Assembly: GCA_019115605.1 (NCBI GenBank)
Contig: DXDG01000023.1
Location: forward strand, 36,280 to 100,279
From: Candidatus Alistipes faecigallinarum
GTDB lineage: Bacteria > Bacteroidota > Bacteroidia > Bacteroidales > Rikenellaceae
Direction: 5' to 3'
Length of the DNA: 64,000 nucleotides
Made by a program: the position numbers and the translations under genes. This document shows, in pieces, positions 17,325-26,377 of the stretch (positions are counted from its first letter, which is position 1; each line of letters begins with the position of its first letter). Under the pieces are notes generated by a model. It was not told the origin of the DNA, ran no database searches, and worked only from the letters and a program-made list of their open reading frames with translations.

Positions 17325-18524
17325 CTATTTCAGACCGAGCTTCTTGGCGATCTCCTTCGGAACGGCCTGCTTGTTCACCATGATCGAAGTGGTCTTGTAG
17401 GCCACGAAGGGCTTCGAGAAGTACCAGAAGCCGTCATAGGGCTCGACGGTGTTCCATGAGTTCTGCACCTTGTAGTAGGGCGTGCCGTTCTGGTCGGTGG
17501 CCGTACCCATGATGAGCATGCCGTGGTCGTCGGTCGTTTCGTAGTTGTCGAAAGCCTCCTGGCGCAGCTGCTGCGTGATCAGGCGCTCCTTGCCCGGCTT
17601 GTCGAACTTGTAGAGGGCGGCCTCCTTCTCCTTGTCGGTGAGCTTGCCCCAGCGCTCGGCCTCCGTGCCGCTCATGCCCTCGAGGTCGGCCTCCGGAATG
17701 ACGCCGATGCCCTTCGTGCGGCTGAAGCCCTTCTCGCTGACGTCCGTGCCCCACGATACGGTGTATCCGTTGGCGAGAGCGTTGTCGATGATCTCCATCA
17801 TCTCGTCGAGAGGTACGTTGTAGACCTCGCCCCACATCCAGTTGTCGGGCACCTCGATGATGAAGCGCGTGTAGAAGGGGTGGTGCGTGAAGGAGCTGAT
17901 GTCCACATAGTCGTCCATACGGATCGGCAGCGAGGCGGCAAAGCTCTCGGGCGTGTACTCCTTGCCCTCGTAGGTGAACGTCTCGGGCATCTCGCCGAAG
18001 TAGGCGTCCAGGATGGCGTTGAAGCCGCGTTTCCAGGCCGTCGAGAGGGGCTTGTTGCTTTCAGCAGCCTTCAGCACGCCGTCGAGGTAGTCCTTCAGCA
18101 CGACCGACAGCTCGTGGAAATCGGGTTTCTCGGTGCCGTAGTTCAGACCCGGGTAGACCTCGAAGGGGACGATGCCGTGGGCCTTGATGCCCTCCGTTAC
18201 GTCGTGCGAGGCGCCGCCCTCGGCGAAGTTCAGGCTGCCGTGCAGGCGGATGTACTTCTCGGCCTTGTCCATGAACGAGTGGCGGACGATCCACATCTCC
18301 GAGAGGTGCATCGGCTCGCCGCCGGCCTTGATGATCTCGCTCTCGAGGAACGAAAGGGTCGAGAAGCACCAGCAGGTGCCGCTGCGGCTCTGGTCCTTGA
18401 CGGGCGTCGTCGGCAGGATCTTCACATCGGTAAAGGCATATCCCGAAGCGTTGTTGTCGGGCGTCTGCGCCGCTGCTGTCAGAGCGAGGCAGAGCGCAAG
18501 GGCGGAAAAGAGAACGTTTTTCAT
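17325..18524 (-). CDS. Secreted C1 family cysteine peptidase (bleomycin hydrolase-like)
   Basis: 399 residues from ATG at 18524. Residues 1-20 (MKNVLFSALALCLALTAAAQ) form a signal peptide, so the enzyme is exported. The papain-type motif DQSRSGTCWCFSTLSFLESE holds the active Cys51. The catalytic His (TDDHGMLIMG) and Asn (YKVQNSWN) appear near the end. The middle resembles the C1B aminopeptidase C/bleomycin hydrolase group. It lies 35 bases downstream of topA on the same strand and has a strong terminator. A periplasmic peptide-degrading role is inferred. Confidence 0.88.
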   Translation of the reverse strand: MKNVLFSALALCLALTAAAQTPDNNASGYAFTDVKILPTTPVKDQSRSGTCWCFSTLSFLESEIIKAGGEPMHLSEMWIVRHSFMDKAEKYIRLHGSLNFAEGGASHDVTEGIKAHGIVPFEVYPGLNYGTEKPDFHELSVVLKDYLDGVLKAAESNKPLSTAWKRGFNAILDAYFGEMPETFTYEGKEYTPESFAASLPIRMDDYVDISSFTHHPFYTRFIIEVPDNWMWGEVYNVPLDEMMEIIDNALANGYTVSWGTDVSEKGFSRTKGIGVIPEADLEGMSGTEAERWGKLTDKEKEAALYKFDKPGKERLITQQLRQEAFDNYETTDDHGMLIMGTATDQNGTPYYKVQNSWNTVEPYDGFWYFSKPFVAYKTTSIMVNKQAVPKEIAKKLGLK

Positions 18525-18559
18525 GATGCGTATGGGTTTGATTGATAAAAATGTCAGAT

Positions 18560-20857
18560 CTATTTCTTCGAGCCGGCGACGATCTTCCGGCACTCCTCGA
18601 GGGTCAGCTCCTCGGGTTTGGTGCCGCGCGGCAGCCGGTAGTTCTTCCCCTTGTAGGCGATGTAGGCGCCGTAGCGGCCGTTCTTGACCAGCATGTCGGG
18701 ATCCTCCTCGAAGCTCTTCAGGGGCGTATGGGCCGCGGCGGCCGCCGCCTGGTGCTCCTTGAGCAGCTCCACGGCGCGGTCGTAGCCGATCGTATAGGGA
18801 TCGTCGGTCCGGGCCAGCGAGGCGAAGGTCTTGCCGTGGCGGACATAGGGGCCGTATTTGCCGAGTCCGACGACGAGCTTCTCGCCGTCGAGCAGCCCCA
18901 GGTCGCGCGGCAGTGCGAAGAGTTCGAGCGCCTCCTCCAGGGTGATCGATTCGATGAGCTGGCCCTTCTTGAGCGATGCGAAACGGCTCTTCTCGCCCTC
19001 GGCGCCCTCGATCTCGACCATCGGGCCGTAGCGGCCGATGCGCGCCTTGACCGTGTGTCCCGTCCGGGGGTCGGTGCCCAGGATGCGCACCTCGCGCGTC
19101 TTGGCCGGCTGCGTGGCGATCGCCTCGTCGACCATCTTGTGGAAGGGTCCGTAGAAGGTCTCGATCATCTTCTCCCAGGTGATCTCCCCCTCGGCGATGC
19201 GGTCGAACTCCTTCTCGACGTTGGCCGTGAAGTTGTAGTCGATGATCGGTCCGAACTGTTTTTCGAGGTAGTCGTTCACCACCATGCCGATGTCGGTAGG
19301 CGAGAGGCGGCTCTTCTCCTTGCCGTAGTTCTCGGTGAGGGTCTTCGTCGTGATCTTGTCGCCCGTGAGGGTCATCTGCTGATAGCTGCGCTTCGAGCCG
19401 TCGCGGTTCTGCTTGACGACGTAGCCGCGGTTGATGATCGTGGTGATCGTCGGCGCATAGGTCGAGGGGCGTCCGATGCCGAGCTCCTCGAGGCGCTTGA
19501 CGAGCGAGGCCTCGTTGTAGCGGGCCGGAGCCTGCGTGAAGCGCTCGGTGGCCGTAATCTGTTCGGGCAGCACGCGGTCGCCCGCCGTGAGCTTCGGAAG
19601 CAGCCCCTCGCCGCTTTTGGAGGCCTGGTCGTCGTCCGTCGATTCGGAGTAGAGGCGCAGGAAGCCGTCGAAACGCACCACCTCGCCCTGGGCGACGAAC
19701 TGCTGCTTCGAGCCGCTCATGTCGATGGTGATCGTCGTGCGGTCGAGCTCCGCGCAGACCATCTGCGAGGCGACCGTACGTTTCCAGATCAGCTCGTAGA
19801 GCCGTTTCTCGGCCGGGGTGCCCTCGATTGTCTGCCGCTCGATGTAGGAGGGGCGGATCGCCTCGTGGGCCTCCTGGGCGCCCTTGGTCTTGGTCTTGTA
19901 GTTGTGCCACGACGAATACTTCTCGCCGTAGAGCTTGATGATCTCCTCCTTGCACTGGGCGAGGGCCTGCTGCGAGAGGTTCACCGAGTCGGTACGCATG
20001 TAGGTGATCAATCCCTGTTCGTAGAGGTGCTGCGCCACGGACATCGTCTGCGAGACGGACATGCCCAGCTTGCGGCCCGCCTCCTGCTGGAGCGTCGAGG
20101 TGGTGAACGGCGGGGCCGGATAGCGCTGCGCGGGCTTCTCCTCGGACTTTGCGACCGTGAAGTTGGCGCCGATGGCGCTCTGCAGGAAGGCTTCGGCCTC
20201 GGCGGCCGTCTCGAAGCGCGCGGCGAGCTCGGCCTTGAAGAGCGTCTTCTCGGGATCTTCGGCAGCGTGGAACTGCGCCACGACACGGAAGTAGGGGGTC
20301 GAACGGAAGGCGATGATCTCGCGCTCGCGCTCGACGATCAGCCGCACGGCGACCGACTGCACGCGGCCGGCCGAGAGGGCCGGGCGGACCTTCTTCCACA
20401 GCACGGGCGAGAGCTCGAAGCCGACCAGCCGGTCCAGGATGCGGCGTGCCTGCTGGGCATTGACGAGGTTCATGTTGACCGTGCGGGGCTTCTCGATGGC
20501 CTCGAGGATGGCCCGCTTGGTGATTTCGTGGAAGACGATGCGCTTCGTCTGGTCGACCGGGAGACCCAACACTTCGGTCAGGTGCCATGCGATGGCCTCT
20601 CCTTCGCGGTCTTCATCGGAGGCGAGCCAGACGGTCTTCGTCTTCGCCAGTTTCGTGAGTTCGTCGACGACCTTCTTCTTGTCGCTCGGGATTTCGTATA
20701 CGGGGGTGAATCCCTCGGCTATGTTGATTCCGAGATCCTTTTTCGAAAGGTCGCGGATGTGTCCGAAGCTCGATTTGACGACGTAGTCCTTGCCCAGGAA
20801 CTTCTCGATGGTCTTCGCCTTGGCCGGGGACTCTACGATGACTAAATTGTCCTGCAT
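18560..20857 (-). CDS. topA: DNA topoisomerase I
   Basis: 765 residues. The TOPRIM domain starts NLVIVESPAKAKTIEKFLG and includes the ASDEDREGEAIAWHL acidic motif. The active-site tyrosine is in GLITYMRTDSVNLS. Instead of classic four-cysteine zinc fingers the C-terminal third carries glycine/tyrosine repeats (IGRYGPMVE, LGKYGPYVR, NGRYGAYIA), as in other Bacteroidetes TopA. It relaxes negative supercoils. No clear promoter box was seen in the 79-base gap upstream; a terminator for the gene before it lies there. Confidence 0.97.
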   Translation of the reverse strand: MQDNLVIVESPAKAKTIEKFLGKDYVVKSSFGHIRDLSKKDLGINIAEGFTPVYEIPSDKKKVVDELTKLAKTKTVWLASDEDREGEAIAWHLTEVLGLPVDQTKRIVFHEITKRAILEAIEKPRTVNMNLVNAQQARRILDRLVGFELSPVLWKKVRPALSAGRVQSVAVRLIVEREREIIAFRSTPYFRVVAQFHAAEDPEKTLFKAELAARFETAAEAEAFLQSAIGANFTVAKSEEKPAQRYPAPPFTTSTLQQEAGRKLGMSVSQTMSVAQHLYEQGLITYMRTDSVNLSQQALAQCKEEIIKLYGEKYSSWHNYKTKTKGAQEAHEAIRPSYIERQTIEGTPAEKRLYELIWKRTVASQMVCAELDRTTITIDMSGSKQQFVAQGEVVRFDGFLRLYSESTDDDQASKSGEGLLPKLTAGDRVLPEQITATERFTQAPARYNEASLVKRLEELGIGRPSTYAPTITTIINRGYVVKQNRDGSKRSYQQMTLTGDKITTKTLTENYGKEKSRLSPTDIGMVVNDYLEKQFGPIIDYNFTANVEKEFDRIAEGEITWEKMIETFYGPFHKMVDEAIATQPAKTREVRILGTDPRTGHTVKARIGRYGPMVEIEGAEGEKSRFASLKKGQLIESITLEEALELFALPRDLGLLDGEKLVVGLGKYGPYVRHGKTFASLARTDDPYTIGYDRAVELLKEHQAAAAAAHTPLKSFEEDPDMLVKNGRYGAYIAYKGKNYRLPRGTKPEELTLEECRKIVAGSKK

Positions 20858-20886
20858 GGTGTATCTTGATGGCTTTTTCAGAAATG

Positions 20887-20913
20887 CGAAAACCTAAGCT
20901 CTTCACTTAGGTT
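20887..20913 (-). terminator. Hairpin terminator after the DUF4270 gene
   Basis: AACCTAAG / CTTAGGTT with a seven-base loop (20891-20913) is followed on the minus strand by TTTTCG. It lies 24 bases past the DUF4270 stop and upstream of topA. Confidence 0.65.
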
Positions 20914-20936
20914 CCGCACGAGGGTTTATGGTTCTT

Positions 20937-22610
20937 CTATTTGATCATGTTGTAGGCGATCTCGAGACGGAGCGGCGCCGTGTTTTCATCCCCGTCGGTT
21001 GTCATGCCCTGCAGGACGCAGTACGATGGGGTGTAGAACCCGCCCGCTTCGGGTGCGAGGTAGATCGTTCGGTACTTCACGTTCTCCAGGTTGACGGCCC
21101 GGCCCTCGGCCTCGGCAGCCTTCTTCTCGTCGATGTAGTTGTTCCACACCGACTGGACGTAGGCCGTGATGTTCATCTTGTAGCAGCCCTGGCTGCGGTT
21201 GATGTAGCCTCCGTAGTTGAGCGTCGTGCCGTATTGCGATTCGTAGGAGTAGTTGTAGTCCGAGATCGGCGTGCGCGACTTGTAGTTCGTGTAGAGACCC
21301 AGGCGGCTCGGGGCGCCCTCCATCTGCTCTGTGAGGCGCACGACGTCGGTCGTTACGGAGGTCGAACCGACCTGCTGCCAGTCGTAGGCGCCGTCGTTGA
21401 AGTAGATGTTGAGCAGGACCTGACTGAATGCCAGCGATTGGAAATCCTTGCCTTCGGCCTGGTTCACCGCCTCGATCTGCTGTTCGAGGGTGTCGAAGAA
21501 CTCTTCGGTGAAGGTGATCTCGCTCACGACGCCTCCGAATCCCTCCACGCGCAGGCGGGAGACGGTCGGACGGTTGTCCGCGGCGCCGGCGGCGGGCTCC
21601 TTCGCGTCGGCGATGTCGAGCGGAAGCGCCGTGGCCTGCGAGTAGTCGTGATGCATGGTGTTGACCGACACGTTGCCGTGGTTGACGGCCCCCTCGTAGA
21701 AGTAATAGGTAACGCTCAGCGTATCCTGAATCAGCGAGGGGTCGGCCTCGACGCGGTTACGCCCGTAGATCGTCAGGCCCGACGATTCGAGCGACGTGCC
21801 GAAGATCGTCCCCTCCCCGTCGGGATAGGGGGCGTTGACGGCCGGGCAGATGTAGAAGCCCTTGAACTCCTCGACCCACTGCTCCAGACTGTCGAGCCGG
21901 TAGATCGAGTAATCCTCCTCGTAGTTCGTGCCGCTCTCCTTCTGGAGCATGAGCCGCTGTACGTAGCGGCGCCCCTCGTCGGTCGGAACGAGTGTTACGG
22001 CGCTTGTCGTGGACGGGTGCTTCTCGCCTCCGAAGGTGAAGTAGAAGAGCGGTCCGCGGTTCAGGTCGATAACCCCCTCCTTCGCGGGATCGAAGTCCAG
22101 GTAGAAGGTCGTGTCGCGCTGCGTGGCGCCCGCGGCAATCGGCTTGTCGGTCAGGTATTTGTTGCTGACGATCTCGTAGATGGCGAAGCGCTGCTCGGTG
22201 AGCGTGTCCCGTCCGAAGACACTGACCGAGAGGTGCAGCTGCGCCGAGTCGAAGATCGGCTTGTAGCCGAAGTAGCCCTCGTCGAGTTCGGTGAGATTGA
22301 CCATCTGGGTGAGGAATCCGGCGCTGCGCAGTCCGAGCGTGTCGTTGCGCTGGAGCCCGAAGTAGCCCGACGAGAGGTTCGACGAGGCGATCGAATCGCT
22401 CTGGTAGAGGCGCGTCGAGAGGTACTTCGTCTTGTCCGACGTGCTCTCGGGCAGCCGGATGAAGCCGGCGCGCATCTGCTGGTTGTCCGGGACGAGGTTT
22501 CCGCCCAGCGTATCGTCTACCGAGGTGCAGCCCCCGAAGGTCCCGGCCGCTGCGGCGAAGAGCAGAACCGCGGCGCACAACAGCCGGAGGCTTTTATTGT
22601 ATTGCTTCAT
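20937..22610 (-). CDS. DUF4270 family lipoprotein
   Basis: 557 residues from ATG at 22610, overlapping the end of the preceding gene by 17 bases. A hydrophobic leader ends in TFGGC with the lipidation Cys at residue 28, so it is a likely lipoprotein. The rest is beta-rich with no enzyme motif seen, and it matches the general look of DUF4270, a Bacteroidetes-only family of unknown function. Linkage of DUF4270 with the short GT5-type protein upstream recurs in Bacteroidetes (from memory), suggesting a joint role at the cell surface. Confidence 0.8.
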   Translation of the reverse strand: MKQYNKSLRLLCAAVLLFAAAAGTFGGCTSVDDTLGGNLVPDNQQMRAGFIRLPESTSDKTKYLSTRLYQSDSIASSNLSSGYFGLQRNDTLGLRSAGFLTQMVNLTELDEGYFGYKPIFDSAQLHLSVSVFGRDTLTEQRFAIYEIVSNKYLTDKPIAAGATQRDTTFYLDFDPAKEGVIDLNRGPLFYFTFGGEKHPSTTSAVTLVPTDEGRRYVQRLMLQKESGTNYEEDYSIYRLDSLEQWVEEFKGFYICPAVNAPYPDGEGTIFGTSLESSGLTIYGRNRVEADPSLIQDTLSVTYYFYEGAVNHGNVSVNTMHHDYSQATALPLDIADAKEPAAGAADNRPTVSRLRVEGFGGVVSEITFTEEFFDTLEQQIEAVNQAEGKDFQSLAFSQVLLNIYFNDGAYDWQQVGSTSVTTDVVRLTEQMEGAPSRLGLYTNYKSRTPISDYNYSYESQYGTTLNYGGYINRSQGCYKMNITAYVQSVWNNYIDEKKAAEAEGRAVNLENVKYRTIYLAPEAGGFYTPSYCVLQGMTTDGDENTAPLRLEIAYNMIK

Positions 22611-23400
22611 AGAATCGGTTGTAATTGTCGAAAAAGTCCGCATCCTCGGGCGACTGGTATTCGAGCAGGGGCTTCCCGCTGGTGCGGGCAAGCTCCGCAA
22701 CCTTCGGATCGACCTTCTCGGAGGCGATCACCACGCCGTCGGCATACTCCATAACGAAACGGCAGAGGTTTTCGTATGAGGGGGTCGCGAGAATCTCCAG
22801 ATTTTTGTCCCGGACCCCTTCGCCGGCGATCTTTTCGCGGAACTCGGGGGCGAGTTCGCCGGGGAAGGCGTCGTCGTAGAGCGAGACGACGATCCGTACG
22901 TCGCGGAAGATCGGATCGTCCGAGAAGACCCGCTTCAGGTAGACGGGCACCACGCTCGAAAGCCATCCGTGGCAGTGCACGACGGTGGGGGTCCAGCGCA
23001 GCTTCTTCACGGTCTCCAGCACGCCGCGCGCAAAGAAGATGGCCCGCTCGTCGTTGTCGGCGAAATAGTTGCCGTCGGCGTCGGTCAGCACGGCCTTGCG
23101 CGAGAAGTAGTCGTCGTTGTCGATGAAGTAGATCTGTACGCGTGCCGCGGGGATCGAGGCGACCTTGATGATCAGCTGGTGGTCGTTGTCGTCGATGATG
23201 AGGTTCATGCCCGAGAGGCGGATCACCTCGTGCAGCTGGTGTCTGCGTTCGTTGATGCAGCCGTAGCGGGGCATGAACGTGCGGATCTCGTTACCGCGCT
23301 CCTGCATAGCCTGGGTCAGTGCACGGCAAAGCCGGGAGCCCTCCGTCTCGGGGAGGTAGGGCATGATCTCCTGGCATACATACAGAATCTTGCTTGCCAT
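22594..23400 (-). CDS. Glycogen/starch synthase N-terminal (GT5) domain protein
   Basis: 268 residues from ATG at 23400; an in-frame TTG at 23409 is less likely. ASKILYVCQEIMPYLPETEG resembles the ADP-glucose-binding start of glycogen synthase, and VVHCHGWLSSVVPVYLKR matches the HDWHT region. However, full synthases are about 480 residues. The whole C-terminal GT-B half, with its donor-site motifs, is missing and there is no trace of a broken remainder. It is therefore probably not a glycogen synthase. It is a short Bacteroidetes paralogue of unknown activity, paired with DUF4270. Confidence 0.8.
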   Translation of the reverse strand: MASKILYVCQEIMPYLPETEGSRLCRALTQAMQERGNEIRTFMPRYGCINERRHQLHEVIRLSGMNLIIDDNDHQLIIKVASIPAARVQIYFIDNDDYFSRKAVLTDADGNYFADNDERAIFFARGVLETVKKLRWTPTVVHCHGWLSSVVPVYLKRVFSDDPIFRDVRIVVSLYDDAFPGELAPEFREKIAGEGVRDKNLEILATPSYENLCRFVMEYADGVVIASEKVDPKVAELARTSGKPLLEYQSPEDADFFDNYNRFYEAIQ

Positions 23401-23432
23401 GTTCTTCAAATTTTATTGGGCGCTCATTACCG

Positions 23433-23440
23433 CAAAGATA
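23433..23440 (-). promoter_or_regulatory. Promoter -7 box for the GT5-domain gene
   Basis: On the minus strand the sequence is TATCTTTG, 32 bases before the ATG at 23400. It lies in the 51-base gap after queA and marks a separate transcription unit for the GT5/DUF4270 pair. Confidence 0.65.
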
Positions 23441-23451
23441 CGAAAAAAATC

Positions 23452-24501
23452 TTAAAGAATGAGCATTGCGTCGCCATAAGTGCCGAAACGGTAGCCCTCC
23501 TCGCGGGCCACCTTGTAGGCGTTCATCACGGTTTCGTAGCCGCCGAAGGCCGCCACCATCATCAGCTGCGTGGAGTAGGGCAGGTGGAAGTTCGTAACCA
23601 TGGCGTCGGCGACCGTGAAGTCGTAGGGGGCGAAGATGAACTTGTTGGTCCATCCCTCCATGGGGTTGATCATGCCGTTGATCGAGACGGCCGTTTCGAG
23701 CGTGCGCATGACGGTCGTGCCGATGGCGGCGATCTTGTGTCCTTCGCGCTTGGCCTTGTTGACCGCCTCGGCGGCCTCCTCCGTAACGAAGAACTGCTCG
23801 GAGTCCATCTTGTGCTTCGAGAGGTCCTCGACATCCACCGTGCGGAAGTTCCCGAGGCCCACATGCAGGGTGATGAAGGCCGAGTCGATGCCCTTGATCT
23901 CCATGCGCTTCATCAGGTGCTTCGAGAAGTGCATGCCGGCCGTGGGGGCCGCTACGGCGCCCTCGTGGCGGGCGAAGATGGTCTGGTAGCGTTCGGCGTC
24001 TTCGGGCTCGACCTTCTCGCGCACCCACTTCGGCAGCGGCGTCTCGCCCAGGCTGAAGAGCGTCTTCTTGAACTCCTCGTAGGAGCCGTCGAAGAGGAAG
24101 CGCAGCGTGCGGCCGCGCGAGGTGGTGTTGTCGATCACCTCGGCGACCAGCAGGTCGTCGTCGCCGAAATAGAGCTTGTTGCCGATGCGGATCTTGCGTG
24201 CCGGGTCCACCAGCACGTCCCACAGGCGCAGCTCGCGGTTCAGCTCGCGCAGCAGGAAGATCTCGATCTCGGCGCCGGTCTTCTCCTTGTTGCCGTAGAG
24301 GCGTGCGGGAAAGACCTTCGTGTCGTTGAAGACGAAGAGGTCCTTTTCGTCGAAGTAGTCGATGATCTCCTTGAAGATGCGGTGCTCGATTGCGCCCGTG
24401 GCGCGGTTGATGACCATCAGACGTGCCTCGTCGCGGTTCTCGGCCGGGTATTTGGCCAGCATCTCTGGCGAGAACTCGTATCCGTATTGCGATAATTTCA
24501 T
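23452..24501 (-). CDS. queA: S-adenosylmethionine:tRNA ribosyltransferase-isomerase
   Basis: 349 residues. It starts [20 protein letters not shown] and contains [26 protein letters not shown] and the central [17 protein letters not shown] are signature blocks of QueA. The enzyme moves the ribosyl part of SAM to preQ1 in the tRNA wobble position to form epoxyqueuosine. It lies downstream of truB on the same strand, forming a small tRNA-modification pair. The 58-base gap upstream is AT-rich, with no clear promoter box. Confidence 0.96.
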   Translation of the reverse strand: MKLSQYGYEFSPEMLAKYPAENRDEARLMVINRATGAIEHRIFKEIIDYFDEKDLFVFNDTKVFPARLYGNKEKTGAEIEIFLLRELNRELRLWDVLVDPARKIRIGNKLYFGDDDLLVAEVIDNTTSRGRTLRFLFDGSYEEFKKTLFSLGETPLPKWVREKVEPEDAERYQTIFARHEGAVAAPTAGMHFSKHLMKRMEIKGIDSAFITLHVGLGNFRTVDVEDLSKHKMDSEQFFVTEEAAEAVNKAKREGHKIAAIGTTVMRTLETAVSINGMINPMEGWTNKFIFAPYDFTVADAMVTNFHLPYSTQLMMVAAFGGYETVMNAYKVAREEGYRFGTYGDAMLIL

Positions 24502-24559
24502 AGGAACGCTTTTTACGTTTCGGAATAACAGACAGATTATTCCTTATACGCAGAAAAAG

Positions 24560-25276
24560 CTATTTTGTTTCAAGATTTTGCAAATTTTTGAGAAAATCTT
24601 CCAGATCCCACGCATTTGCCAGGGTGAAGCCTCCGCTGCGGGTGCGGCGCAGCGAGGTCAGATGGGCGCCGCTGCCGAGCGCCTCGCCGATTTCGCGGGC
24701 CAGCGAACGGATGTAGGTGCCCTTGCTGCAGCGCACGCGGATGCGCACGCGCGGCAGGTCGTACTCCTCGACCCTCATCTCGTAGATCGTGATGAGCGAC
24801 TTGCGCAGGGCGACCTCCTCGCCGGCGCGGGCCAGCTCGTAGGCCCTTGCCCCCTCGATCTTCTTGGCCGAGAAGACCGGAGGCTCCTGCAGCCGCTCTC
24901 CGGTGAGCTCGGCGAGCGCCCTGTCGACGGCCTCGCGCGTGATGTGCTCCCAGGGGTAGGTGCGGTCGATCTCGTGTTCGAGGTCGTAGCTCGGGGTCGT
25001 GGCGCCGAGCATCACGTCGGCGACATACTCCTTCTCCTCGGCCTGCAGGGCGTCGGCCATCTTCGTGGCGCGGCCGATGCAGAGCAGCAGGATGCCCGTG
25101 GCGAGCGGGTCGAGCGTCCCGGCGTGTCCCACCTTGATCTTGCGGTAGCCCGCCTTGCGGAGCGTGAACTTGACCTTGCGGACCACGTCGGCCGAGGTCC
25201 AGCGCAGGGGTTTGTCGATGACGGCGATGTAGCCCTCCTCGAAGTTGATGCCGCGGAGTTCGTTCGTGTCGTTCAT
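24560..25276 (-). CDS. truB: tRNA pseudouridine-55 synthase
   Basis: 238 residues. The catalytic Asp is in KVGHAGTLDPLATGILLLC. DKPLRWTSADVVRKVK near residue 20 and KGTYIRSLAREIGEALG near the end are conserved. The enzyme makes pseudouridine 55 in the T loop of tRNAs. Its ATG follows directly on the uppP stop codon, with no spacer. The short C-terminal part shows no PUA domain, which is common in this phylum. Confidence 0.96.
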   Translation of the reverse strand: MNDTNELRGINFEEGYIAVIDKPLRWTSADVVRKVKFTLRKAGYRKIKVGHAGTLDPLATGILLLCIGRATKMADALQAEEKEYVADVMLGATTPSYDLEHEIDRTYPWEHITREAVDRALAELTGERLQEPPVFSAKKIEGARAYELARAGEEVALRKSLITIYEMRVEEYDLPRVRIRVRCSKGTYIRSLAREIGEALGSGAHLTSLRRTRSGGFTLANAWDLEDFLKNLQNLETK

Positions 25277-26068
25277 TTAGAAGAGATAGCTTGCGATGGA
25301 GACCGCGCCGGCCACGGCGCAGTAGAGGGCGAACCAGATGAGGCGTCCGCGCTTGACGACTTCGAGCATGAAGCGGCAGGCGAGGCATCCGGTGATGAAC
25401 GAGGCGAGGAATCCGGCGATCAGCACCCCGGTGTCGATGCCCGCGGTGAGCTCGCCGCTCACGGCTTCGAGGAGCGTCTCGCCGAGGATCGGCGCCAGCA
25501 CCATGAGGAACGAGAACTGGGTGACGGCGGTCTTGCGGTTGCCGAGCAGGATGCCCATGGCGATGGTCGATCCCGAGCGCGAGAGTCCCGGCATGGCGGC
25601 GCAGGCCTGTGCCACGCCGATCAGCAGGGCGTCGTGGTAGGAGATCCGCTCCTTCTGCCGCGGCCGGGCATATTGGGCGAAGGCCAGCAGGGCCGCCGTG
25701 AGCAGCAGCATGGCTCCGACGACCAGGAGAATATAGGGCGCGTTGAGCAGGGCGTCGAGCTGGTCCTTGAACAGGAAGCCCACGATGCCGATGGGGATCA
25801 TCGAGAGGATGAGCTTGAGAATGTAGGCCTGCTCCTCGTTGAAGCGGCGCGAGAAGAGCCCCTGCAGCAGGCGGCGGATCTCGCTCCAGAGCACGACGAT
25901 CGTGCTGAGGACCGTTGCGGCGTGGAGCGTAACGTCGAAGGTGAGGTTCTCTTCAAGCTGCACGCCGAGCAGTTCCTTGGCGATCTGCAGGTGCCCGCTG
26001 CTCGAGACGGGCAGGAATTCCGTGATACCCTGCACGATGCCGAGCAGGATGGCTTGTAAGGTGTCCAT
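25277..26068 (-). CDS. uppP: Undecaprenyl-diphosphate phosphatase
   Basis: 263 residues, BacA/UppP type. GITEFLPVSSSGHLQIAKE holds the acidic and Ser-rich motif, and AMPGLSRSGSTIAMG holds the second active-site loop with its arginine. About seven or eight hydrophobic segments make up the rest. It recycles undecaprenyl diphosphate to the carrier lipid used for peptidoglycan and O-antigen. The gene lies between a DUF3098 gene and truB, an order I recall from other Bacteroidetes. Confidence 0.96.
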   Translation of the reverse strand: MDTLQAILLGIVQGITEFLPVSSSGHLQIAKELLGVQLEENLTFDVTLHAATVLSTIVVLWSEIRRLLQGLFSRRFNEEQAYILKLILSMIPIGIVGFLFKDQLDALLNAPYILLVVGAMLLLTAALLAFAQYARPRQKERISYHDALLIGVAQACAAMPGLSRSGSTIAMGILLGNRKTAVTQFSFLMVLAPILGETLLEAVSGELTAGIDTGVLIAGFLASFITGCLACRFMLEVVKRGRLIWFALYCAVAGAVSIASYLF

Positions 26069-26116
26069 GTATTCGAAAGGTATGGGTCCGGGTGCGTTTC
26101 GGTGCGGCGCCCGGGG

Positions 26117-26377
26117 TTATTCGTAACGTTTGAGGATGGCGAAGATCTCGATGACGAAACCGCCGATGACCAGAATCGGGGCCAGCGTGATGCGGCGCCA
26201 GGAGAACATGGCGTAGTTGAACTCGTCGGGCGAGTCGCTGCCGCCGCCGGCCATGAGGATGAATCCCAGGACGATGACGGCGAATCCGACGGCCAGCAGG
26301 ATGTAGTTGCGGCGCGTGAGGGGCATGCGCGGATTCTCCTGCGCGGGCTCCCGGTCTTTTTTGAGCTCTTTTCCCAT
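26117..26377 (-). CDS. DUF3098 small membrane protein
   Basis: 86 residues with two hydrophobic helices (YILLAVGFAVIVLGFILMAGG and ITLAPILVIGGFVIEIFAI) joined by SDSPDEFNYAMFSWRR. This is the DUF3098 pattern. The function is unknown. Its ATG comes immediately after the ftsX stop, and uppP follows after 48 bases. The constant placement between ftsX and uppP suggests a link to division or wall-lipid recycling (inference). Confidence 0.85.
   Translation of the reverse strand: MGKELKKDREPAQENPRMPLTRRNYILLAVGFAVIVLGFILMAGGGSDSPDEFNYAMFSWRRITLAPILVIGGFVIEIFAILKRYE

Noticed and set aside
17325..20588. Apparent giant protein fusing a topA-frame sequence with the C1 peptidase
   Set aside because: The first part is an out-of-frame reading of topA. 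A signal peptide with ATG at 18524 marks the true start of the peptidase.
22594..23409. A frameshifted full glycogen synthase
   Set aside because: No remaining GT-B C-terminal motifs are found downstream in any frame; that DNA codes an intact DUF4270 protein.
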